Positions 1 to 4,656 of a DNA stretch of 12,511 nt are shown here, piece by piece. Both the position numbers and the translations under genes were made by a program. The DNA comes from JACROF01 sp964533055 (GTDB taxonomy: Bacteria; Patescibacteriota; Microgenomatia; Levybacterales; UBA12049), in contig CAZHKZ010000021.1 in assembly GCA_964533055.1 (NCBI GenBank), positions 1 to 12,511 on the forward strand, in the 5' to 3' direction. The notes below the pieces were generated by a model, which did not search any database, was not told the origin of the DNA, and saw only the letters and a program-made list of their open reading frames with translations. How positions within the stretch are numbered: the stretch's first letter is position 1; every line of letters starts with the position of its first letter.

Positions 1-174
1 AAGCATATGGCTCTGTATCCATTCACTGAGGCGATGTGCAAAGAGTTAAAAGAGTCCGCTGACTTTGTCACTTCTGGAAAAGGCACTATCCAGTTCCCGT
101 ATGACAAACCACTTCCTACAAAACTAATTAAACAAATCATTTCCTATCGCCTAAAAGAAGTCTTGGGCAAATAG
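1..174 (+). CDS. DUF1801 / YdhG-like protein, C-terminal end (5' truncated by window)
   Basis: The reading frame is open from base 1 to a TAG at 172-174, giving 57 visible residues. The tail contains KGTIQFPYDKPLP followed by a basic helix (KLIKQIISYRLKE). This is the hallmark C-terminus of DUF1801 (YdhG/YjdI-like, sometimes called iron-chaperone-like) proteins, where the block KGTIQFPLDKPLP is nearly invariant. Family members are small cytoplasmic proteins of roughly 110-150 residues, so more than half of the gene lies upstream of the window. The biochemical role of the family is not firmly established and nothing here refines it. The gene runs in the same direction as the coiled-coil gene that starts 75 bases later. 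Confidence 0.85.
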   Translation, partial: KHMALYPFTEAMCKELKESADFVTSGKGTIQFPYDKPLPTKLIKQIISYRLKEVLGK

Positions 175-249
175 AGAGTCTAACCATATTTTCTCTGAGA
201 ATACCACTGACCACTTACACACCTCTTACGCGTTTCACAACCTATCATT

Positions 250-453
250 ATGACAATACGCTACACTGCCAACTATATGGATAACTTTTACATTAAAAAA
301 GCACAGATTGAAGACCAAGCACAAAAAGCAAAGGACGAAACAGATAGGCTCGCGCTTGAACAAAAGCAGCGACTAGCTGATGAAGCAGAAGCGCAAATAA
401 GAAAAGAGGCAGAAGAAAAAATCGTACAAATTCAAAACGAGGCACAACAATAG
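250..453 (+). CDS. small coiled-coil hypothetical protein (67 aa)
   Basis: I do not recognise this protein. From about residue 16 to the end it is almost entirely charged and helix-forming (alternating E, K, Q, A, R, I and L with heptad-like spacing), which predicts one long coiled coil. The first 15 residues (MTIRYTANYMDNFYI) are more aromatic. There is no signal peptide or membrane segment. It could be a stalk or oligomerisation element, or a low-complexity artefact. The start is uncertain: ATG at 250 has no clear ribosome binding site and follows TATCAT (243-248) by one base. An in-frame ATG at 277 has TACACT (262-267) nine bases upstream, the spacing used by other genes in this window, and would give 58 residues. 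Composition alone cannot prove it is expressed. Confidence 0.5.
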   Translation: MTIRYTANYMDNFYIKKAQIEDQAQKAKDETDRLALEQKQRLADEAEAQIRKEAEEKIVQIQNEAQQ

Positions 454-463
454 ATTGAGAGCT

Positions 464-478
464 TCCTTAAAATAAGGA
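464..478. repeat. small inverted repeat (TCCTTA/TAAGGA) ahead of the 38-aa gene
   Basis: Six-base arms, TCCTTA at 464-469 and TAAGGA at 473-478, flank an AAA loop. The repeat lies between the coiled-coil gene stop (453) and the -10 box at 486-491. It has no following T-run on the plus strand, so it is a poor intrinsic terminator. An operator-like role is possible but unsupported. Confidence 0.3.
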
Positions 479-485
479 TATGTAG

Positions 486-491
486 TATAAT
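486..491 (+). promoter_or_regulatory. -10 box (TATAAT) for the 38-aa basic protein gene
   Basis: A perfect consensus TATAAT ends seven bases before the ATG at 499, so transcription would be expected to start at or next to the start codon. The hexamer 17 bp upstream (TTCCTT, 463-468) is a poor -35 box, so the call rests on the -10 and on the same arrangement at neighbouring genes. Confidence 0.6.
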
Positions 492-498
492 AGCCTCA

Positions 499-615
499 AT
501 GGCAAAACGAGCTACAGCACTAGGCAATAAAAAGAAGTCCAGTCCTCACAAGACACAAAAGAGGCTTGAAATCAAGCGGGCAATGCTTGCTGCAAAAAAA
601 GCTAAGAAAAAATAG
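499..615 (+). CDS. 38-residue highly basic protein (hypothetical)
   Basis: ATG at 499 opens a frame of 38 codons ending in TAG at 613-615. The product is extremely basic: 12 lysines, 3 arginines and one histidine against a single glutamate. It has a lysine cluster at residues 11-13 and a tail ending AAKKAKKK. Residues 19-35 could form an amphipathic helix. No membrane segment, signal or cysteine motif is present. Such a composition suggests nucleic-acid or ribosome binding, but I do not recognise the family; it does not look like bTHX or bS21. The main evidence that it is real is the perfect TATAAT box placed to give a leaderless mRNA, and the frame ending 26 bases before the convergent glycosylase gene. 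Confidence 0.58.
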   Translation: MAKRATALGNKKKSSPHKTQKRLEIKRAMLAAKKAKKK

Positions 616-641
616 TTTCACACGAAGAAATCCCCATGAGA

Positions 642-974
642 CTACGCCACAAAGCATTCGCAATCTTTTTCCTTTAATATAGTCCTTTGCTCCTGAATGG
701 TCGACACAAACTCACTCTGTAACTCTTCCCCAATTGCGTCTTTTAGATCTAGATCGGAGTAATGATTATAGCCTCGTCTCTTCATCTCTATGACCTCTTC
801 TTCATGCCGCTTATACAATGCAGCTAATTTACCTACCCAGCGCTTTGTTTCTGGATGACTTCTATATCCTTTTCGATCTTGTGACAGAATAGTCCAAAGA
901 GCATGTAGCTCCCGATGTTCTCCAAGTAGGTGTTTTCTACATAATTCCTCCAGTGGCACATCCCAAATCCTCAT
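642..974 (-). CDS. pyrimidine-dimer DNA glycosylase / AP lyase (T4 endonuclease V family)
   Basis: The 110-residue product aligns from its first residue with T4 endonuclease V, which flips out and cleaves the glycosidic bond of UV-induced cyclobutane pyrimidine dimers and then nicks the abasic site. MRIWD aligns with the phage MTRIN, and LCRKHLLGEHREL aligns with the helix carrying catalytic Glu23. Here Arg2, His15, Arg21 and Glu22 match phage Arg3, His16, Arg22 and Glu23. The helical KALYxRHxExxEEMKRRGYNH-type segment follows at about residues 53-71. The phage C-terminal aromatic loop is not evident, so the protein is shorter than the 138-residue enzyme. The open frame continues upstream, but ATG at 974 is chosen because the family begins there and a TAATAT box lies eight bases before it. 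Odd point: the phage nucleophile Thr2 is replaced by the initiator Met. It is divergent from the VOC-Nudix pair. Confidence 0.85.
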   Translation of the reverse strand: MRIWDVPLEELCRKHLLGEHRELHALWTILSQDRKGYRSHPETKRWVGKLAALYKRHEEEVIEMKRRGYNHYSDLDLKDAIGEELQSEFVSTIQEQRTILKEKDCECFVA

Positions 975-982
975 ATAGATGC

Positions 983-988
983 ATATTA
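983..988 (-). promoter_or_regulatory. -10-like box (TAATAT) for the dimer glycosylase gene
   Basis: Reading the minus strand, TAATAT at 988-983 is followed by eight bases and then the ATG at 974. No convincing -35 box is seen. The spacing predicts a leaderless or nearly leaderless mRNA and agrees with the start that the protein family suggests. Confidence 0.4.
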
Positions 989-1029
989 CTACATTATTGA
1001 TCTTGAGAGAATATAAGCAGTTCTTCCTC

Positions 1030-1057
1030 TTGTTTTTCACAATTATTCAGCTACAAT
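1030..1057 (+). promoter_or_regulatory. promoter of the VOC-Nudix operon
   Basis: The -35-like TTGTTT (1030-1035), a 16-bp spacer and the -10 box TACAAT (1052-1057) are followed by only six bases before the ATG at 1064, so the transcript probably begins at the start codon. It shares the 89-bp gap 975-1063 with the divergent glycosylase promoter. Confidence 0.6.
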
Positions 1058-1063
1058 ATCTTT

Positions 1064-1426
1064 ATGTTGAATTTGAATTCAGTAATGCTTGGGACCTCTC
1101 AAATCGATGTAATGGCGAAATTTTATGAGGAGCTTGTTGGCCGAAAGGCTGATATGGTGGAGAGCGACTGGCATGGCTGGTCTATTGGCAATGCATTCCT
1201 TTCAATCGGAGCACACTCAGAAATACATGGTGAAGCAAAAGATCCACAACGAATCATGTTCAACTTTGAGACCAAAGAGGTTAAGGAAGAGTTTGAGCGA
1301 ATTAGCAAAATTAATGGTGCAAAAGTTATAAAAGAGCCATATGAGATGGGTGATGCCTGGATAGCAACACTTGCAGATCCTGATGGTAATTATTTCCAGC
1401 TCATGACCCCTTGGGAACAGGAATAA
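1064..1426 (+). CDS. VOC (glyoxalase/bleomycin-resistance-fold) superfamily protein
   Basis: The 120-residue length and pattern are those of a small VOC protein built from two beta-alpha-beta-beta-beta modules. The first module has NSVMLGTSQIDVMAKFYEEL near residues 5-22. The second has a GDAWIATLADPDGNYFQLMTP block near the end, where DPDGN is the family signature turn. Family members include glyoxalase I, extradiol dioxygenases and antibiotic-binding proteins, and the substrate cannot be told here. The usual metal ligands look absent: the first-strand His position holds Ser or Asn, and the last-strand Glu is Gln. A metal-independent binding protein, or a divergent enzyme, is therefore possible. 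The stop codon is followed by one base and then the Nudix ATG, so the two are co-translated from one mRNA. Confidence 0.85.
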   Translation: MLNLNSVMLGTSQIDVMAKFYEELVGRKADMVESDWHGWSIGNAFLSIGAHSEIHGEAKDPQRIMFNFETKEVKEEFERISKINGAKVIKEPYEMGDAWIATLADPDGNYFQLMTPWEQE

Positions 1427-1427
1427 G

Positions 1428-1961
1428 ATGTCCTCGATTCCCCACGAAGCCAAACCCCAGACACTAAGAGAATTTGGCACCCCACGAGATAATGAGGAAC
1501 GAAGAGATGGGGGCTGTGCTGTCGCATTCGACCCAGACACACAAAAATATGCTGTTGGAGAAGATGAAGCAGGTGGACTTTTAAGACTCTATTCAGGCGG
1601 CGTTGAACGAGATGAGGATATTGAGAAAGGAACGCTAAGAGAACTAACTGAGGAGAGTGGGTTACATGATTTTTCCCATATAGAGAAAATTGGCGAAGTA
1701 CTAACTCACTATAGAAATAAATTAAAGAATGTTAACAGAGTCGCCAAAGCGACATGTTTTCTTGTCATTCTCAAAAGCACTAATCTTATTCCAGTCCAGC
1801 ATGAAGAACACGAGAAATTTGACCTTGTTTGGAAAAGTGCACAAGAAATTTTAAATAATTGGCATGAGAGAAATCAAAACAAAGACTATGACCACTGGAT
1901 CTATTTCCTCAAAGAATCAGTTGCTCGAGCAAAAGAACTGGGATTTGATAAAACAAGTTAA
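1428..1961 (+). CDS. Nudix hydrolase
   Basis: The 177-residue protein carries an exact Nudix box, G-x5-E-x7-R-E-L-x-E-E-x-G-L, at residues 57-79 (G57, E63, R71, E72, E75, E76, G78). In the family this loop-helix-loop binds the divalent metal and cleaves a nucleoside diphosphate linked to another moiety. The GGCAVAF strand at about 28-34 and YSGGVE just before the box fit the fold. The substrate is unknown; house-cleaning of damaged nucleotides or cleavage of nucleotide sugars or dinucleotides are both plausible. The start at 1428 lies one base after the upstream VOC stop, with an AGGA element at 1418-1421 inside the VOC gene serving as a likely ribosome binding site. The gene ends 11 bases from the convergent zinc-ribbon gene with no terminator hairpin. 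Confidence 0.9.
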   Translation: MSSIPHEAKPQTLREFGTPRDNEERRDGGCAVAFDPDTQKYAVGEDEAGGLLRLYSGGVERDEDIEKGTLRELTEESGLHDFSHIEKIGEVLTHYRNKLKNVNRVAKATCFLVILKSTNLIPVQHEEHEKFDLVWKSAQEILNNWHERNQNKDYDHWIYFLKESVARAKELGFDKTS

Positions 1962-1972
1962 TAAAGAGGAAT

Positions 1973-2437
1973 TTATTTTTTCTTAGCGGGGGATTTCTTT
2001 TTAACTGCCTTCTTCTCTTCAACAATTACAGGATGGTTAACTTCCGTCGCAACTTCTTCAACAACTTTAGCCACTTCCTTAACAATTTTTGGGGACTTTG
2101 CCTCTTGAGCGATGAGGAGCGAAATTACTTTATCAAGCTTTGCACTCAAAGAGCTGAATTGTTCTGAATAATTAGGCATCTGAGGCGCACTTGAAGCTCT
2201 GTACTCAGATCTATTCTCATATGGTCTTTTCTCAAAACTCCTACTATCAGTTCTACCGCCGCCCTCGAAAGGAGAGTTACTATTTCGGAAACAATCACGA
2301 CAAAGCACAGGCTTACTGCCATTTGGCTTGAATGGAACTTCGCAAGGCTTATTACAATTACTACAAATTGCTTTATGCATTTGTTTGTATTCGTTTTGTC
2401 CACCTGAGAATGGACGTCTGGTATTAAAGTTTCCCAT
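1973..2437 (-). CDS. CxxC-x17-CxxC zinc-ribbon domain protein
   Basis: The 154-residue protein has a four-cysteine zinc-ribbon: C25-x2-C28, exactly 17 residues, then C46-x2-C49, with an additional Cys at 32. This is the CxxC-x17-CxxC domain frequently encoded in Patescibacteria genomes; its function is unknown to me. Residues 1-20 and 50-80 are rich in Arg, Gly, Ser, Asn and Phe, as in single-stranded nucleic-acid-binding tails. Residues 85-130 can form a helix or coiled coil. The C-terminus is a lysine tail (EKKAVKKKSPAKKK). RNA or DNA binding is a reasonable inference, not shown. The frame is open further upstream, but ATG at 2437 is chosen because an extended -10 box lies seven bases before it, so upstream codons would not be transcribed from that promoter. 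Confidence 0.85.
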   Translation of the reverse strand: MGNFNTRRPFSGGQNEYKQMHKAICSNCNKPCEVPFKPNGSKPVLCRDCFRNSNSPFEGGGRTDSRSFEKRPYENRSEYRASSAPQMPNYSEQFSSLSAKLDKVISLLIAQEAKSPKIVKEVAKVVEEVATEVNHPVIVEEKKAVKKKSPAKKK

Positions 2438-2444
2438 GAAGGTA

Positions 2445-2453
2445 AGTATAGCA
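2445..2453 (-). promoter_or_regulatory. extended -10 promoter (TGC-TATACT) of the zinc-ribbon gene
   Basis: On the minus strand TGCTATACT occupies 2453-2445 and is followed by seven bases and the ATG at 2437. There is no -35 match 16-18 bp upstream, as is usual for extended -10 promoters. It predicts a leaderless mRNA. Confidence 0.6.
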
Positions 2454-2500
2454 GATATGAAATAATATTGTTTGATATAGTTTTTTTGGTGTATTTGCAA

Positions 2501-3475
2501 CTAAAACAATAAATTCTGCAATGCACTTATTTTTCTAAGAAGATATACAACGAATAATGCTAAACCAAATGAAATAAAAGCTCTCATAAAATCGTAACCG
2601 ACATATGGTAAATTTGCCATAAAATGCAGTGGGTTTTGAGAATTGTGCCAAAAGAAAAGATTGAAAAGTTCATGGACAAAAATAACGCCAAATGACGCGT
2701 CTGCAATTGTTGCAATAATTGGAGAACTCACCCCGCTAAACTTTGTCCTAAACCACAAAAAGACTCCTGTTGATAATGCGACTATAAATGGCGAGACGTA
2801 GTCAAAGAATCGTAAGTCTACTGGTGGGCGCGGGTTCAGATATACGGTTGCTAAAATTGCTCCGATTACTCCAAATAGTATAAGTACAAAGCTTAAAAAC
2901 TGAGCATGGTCAATCTTCTTTATCCTCATTAAGAGCGACCCTACTAAAAAATATCCCGAAAATTGAAGCACCTGCGTTACAACGCTTCCAGGGAATCCTG
3001 GTGAAAAAGTCACTGATGGATAAAGATATGGCAAGAGGATTATTCCACCAAACCAAAGCAGTACAATATAAAAAATGTCTTGAATCTTCGATCTTGCAAC
3101 AAAGAGTCTTAGCGCAGGAGTCAGAAGATACATACCAGTAATTAATGGCATAAACCAAAATCTCGTCATAACAACACTAAAGAGCGAGCTGCTTTTCTCA
3201 AGAAAAAAGAATATGCACGACCAAAGTAGCCAGGGCAGCAAAATTCGAGTTGTTCGTTTTCTAAAAAAAACTTTATAAAGCTCAATCTTTCCAAGTAACA
3301 GCGCTCCACTTACCATCACAAAAACTGGGACACAGATCTTGGCGACTGCATGAACTACAAATGAAGGAGATGTCAGAAGTGTTATCTCGGCGGGAAGTCG
3401 ACTATTGTGAAGAAGGACAACTAAAAATACTGCAAAAATCCGAAGGAGATCGATTGAGAGTAGTCGCTTAGCCAA
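2501..3475 (-). CDS. membrane acyltransferase, acyltransferase-3 family
   Basis: The protein (324 residues from TTG at 3475) is a polytopic membrane protein with roughly ten hydrophobic segments. It begins with SIDLLRIFAVFLVVLLHNS; the family signature is an N-terminal helix ending in the presumed catalytic His, here His23. Next come a short Arg/Lys-rich cytoplasmic stretch (FFRKRTTRILLPWLLW) and PFIV- and FVHEL-type helices, as in WecH/OatA-like O-acetyltransferases. These enzymes move acyl groups, usually acetyl, from a cytoplasmic donor to cell-surface sugars or lipids. The acceptor here is unknown. No ATG is available near the homologous N-terminus. TTG at 3475 overlaps the rpoD stop by eight bases and implies coupling to rpoD; GTG at 3499 is an alternative. 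It is probably the last gene of the dnaG-rpoD transcript. Confidence 0.85.
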   Translation of the reverse strand: MAKRLLSIDLLRIFAVFLVVLLHNSRLPAEITLLTSPSFVVHAVAKICVPVFVMVSGALLLGKIELYKVFFRKRTTRILLPWLLWSCIFFFLEKSSSLFSVVMTRFWFMPLITGMYLLTPALRLFVARSKIQDIFYIVLLWFGGIILLPYLYPSVTFSPGFPGSVVTQVLQFSGYFLVGSLLMRIKKIDHAQFLSFVLILFGVIGAILATVYLNPRPPVDLRFFDYVSPFIVALSTGVFLWFRTKFSGVSSPIIATIADASFGVIFVHELFNLFFWHNSQNPLHFMANLPYVGYDFMRAFISFGLALFVVYLLRKISALQNLLF

Positions 3476-4553
3476 GGTAGTCTTTAAGCTTATTACCACG
3501 AGATGGGTGTCGTAATTTTCGCAGTGCTTTTGCTTCGATCTGTCGGATACGCTCACGTGTGACCGCAAACATTCGACCTACTTCCTCAAGAGTCTTTGGA
3601 CGTCCATCTTTAAGTCCAAATCTCTCCTCAAGGACACGTCGCTCTCTGTCTGATAGAGTACCCAAGACTTGATCAACCTGCTCCTTCAAGAGTTCGCGAG
3701 ATGCAGAATCAAAGAGTGTTGGAGCTGATGAATCATGGATAAAGTCCCCAAGCCTACTATCTTCCTCATCTCCAACTGGTGCTTCAAGAGATGCTGGGTT
3801 CTGAGAAATTTTAATAATTTCCAATGCCTTCTCTGGCTCAATTCCAAGTACTGCAGCTACTTCTTCAGGGGTTGGCTCACGACCTAATTCTTGCATAAGC
3901 TTTCGAGATGCACGCAAGAATCTATTGATATTCTCCACCATGTGAACTGGAATACGAATTGTTCTCGCTTGATCTGCAATAGCTCGAGTCACAGACTGTC
4001 TAATCCACCAAGTAGCATACGTCGAAAACTTAAACCCACGGCGCCAATCATATTTCTCAACAGCACGGATGAGGCCCTGATTACCTTCTTGGATAAGATC
4101 TAAAAGAGTTAATCCTCGACCAATATATTTCTTTGCAATTGATACAACAAGACGAAGATTGGAATTAATAAGTGTCTGCTTGGCCATGTCGTCACCAGCT
4201 TCTACTTTCTTAGCGAGTTCAATTTCCTGATTGAATGTCAAAAGTGGAATTCTACCAATTTCTTTCAAGTACATTCTAACTGGGTCAGATACTGTTCCCT
4301 CCGTAAGGACTGTCAGAGCTTCAAGCTCTTTTTCGAGATCCTCTATTGGCTTTGCATTATCCTGCTCTTGAGAAACGCTTTCAAACACATCTACTTCAAG
4401 CTTCATCAGCCTATCATAGAGTGAGTCTAGCTCCTCGATGTGTTCTTCAGGTTTGGCAAAGATTCCGAGGATTTCATCTTGGGTAATATACCCACGCTTT
4501 TTTGCAGAAGTAACGATGTTGTCAAGGATTGTAGGTGATTTTAATTTAGTCAT
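3468..4553 (-). CDS. rpoD: primary RNA polymerase sigma factor (RpoD / sigma-70)
   Basis: The 361-residue protein directs RNA polymerase to housekeeping promoters. An acidic region 1.1-like N-terminus (about 7-60) is followed by region 1.2 (DPVRMYLKEIGRIPLLT, from residue 90). Region 2 (NLRLVVSIAKKY to the -10-reading YATWWIRQSVTRAI at 179-192) comes next. Region 3.0 has HMVEN with His204 and Glu207, the positions that contact the extended -10 TG. Region 4.2 ends VTRERIRQIEAKALRKLRHP (331-350) and matches group 1 sigmas for -35 recognition. There is no large non-conserved insert between 1.2 and 2, so it is shorter than E. coli RpoD. ATG at 4553 is preferred over TTG at 4568: it gives the usual MTK-type N-terminus and has GGGAAG seven bases upstream. 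It lies downstream of dnaG, echoing the macromolecular synthesis operon. Confidence 0.96.
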   Translation of the reverse strand: MTKLKSPTILDNIVTSAKKRGYITQDEILGIFAKPEEHIEELDSLYDRLMKLEVDVFESVSQEQDNAKPIEDLEKELEALTVLTEGTVSDPVRMYLKEIGRIPLLTFNQEIELAKKVEAGDDMAKQTLINSNLRLVVSIAKKYIGRGLTLLDLIQEGNQGLIRAVEKYDWRRGFKFSTYATWWIRQSVTRAIADQARTIRIPVHMVENINRFLRASRKLMQELGREPTPEEVAAVLGIEPEKALEIIKISQNPASLEAPVGDEEDSRLGDFIHDSSAPTLFDSASRELLKEQVDQVLGTLSDRERRVLEERFGLKDGRPKTLEEVGRMFAVTRERIRQIEAKALRKLRHPSRGNKLKDYLG

Positions 4554-4560
4554 GATGATG

Positions 4561-4566
4561 CTTCCC
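4561..4566 (-). promoter_or_regulatory. Shine-Dalgarno-like site (GGGAAG) for rpoD
   Basis: On the minus strand GGGAAG (4566-4561) sits seven bases before the ATG at 4553 and supports that start over the upstream TTG at 4568, whose codons it overlaps. Confidence 0.5.
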
Positions 4567-4574
4567 AACGAAAG

Positions 4575-4606
4575 AAAAGCCCGACACGATGCATTTTGGG
4601 GCTTTT
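4575..4606 (-). terminator. hairpin between dnaG and rpoD (possible terminator or leader stem)
   Basis: On the minus strand, arms AAAAGCCC (4606-4599) and GGGCTTTT (4582-4575) form a perfect 8-bp stem around a 16-base loop, followed by CTTTC. The arm ending in a T-rich run resembles a weak intrinsic terminator for dnaG. If transcription starts at the promoter just upstream (about 4608), the same stem would sit at the 5' end of the rpoD mRNA, eight bases before the Shine-Dalgarno-like site. Both roles are inferred. Confidence 0.5.
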
Positions 4607-4636
4607 ACTATATTAATATAGCACATTTGGAGGCAA
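4607..4636 (-). promoter_or_regulatory. candidate rpoD internal promoter
   Basis: In the dnaG-rpoD gap the minus strand carries TGC-TATATT (4623-4615), an extended -10 box predicting a start near 4608. A second reading pairs TTGCCT (4636-4631) with TATAGT (4612-4607) at 18 bp. Either would allow rpoD to be transcribed separately from dnaG, giving a leader of about 50 bases, unlike the leaderless genes in this window. Confidence 0.45.
4608..4621. repeat. perfect 14-bp palindrome over the rpoD -10 region
   Basis: CTATATTAATATAG reads identically on both strands and overlaps both candidate -10 boxes of the rpoD promoter. It could be an operator or simply a symmetric melting region; nothing in the window identifies a cognate repressor. 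Confidence 0.45.
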
Positions 4637-4656
4637 AATGCCATCTCCGGACGGCT

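Noticed and set aside
1217..1540. 107-residue minus-strand ORF under the VOC and Nudix genes
   Set aside because: It is antisense to two well-supported genes and shows no domain.
2146..2526. 126-residue minus-strand ORF overlapping the zinc-ribbon gene
   Set aside because: It lies in another frame of the zinc-ribbon and acyltransferase region, has no recognisable motif, and conflicts with the exact CxxC-x17-CxxC frame.
3499..3568. Longer N-terminal extension of the acyltransferase into rpoD
   Set aside because: The extra residues are the frame-shifted reading of sigma region 4.2. The family begins at the SIDLLRIF segment, so TTG 3475 (or GTG 3499) is preferred.
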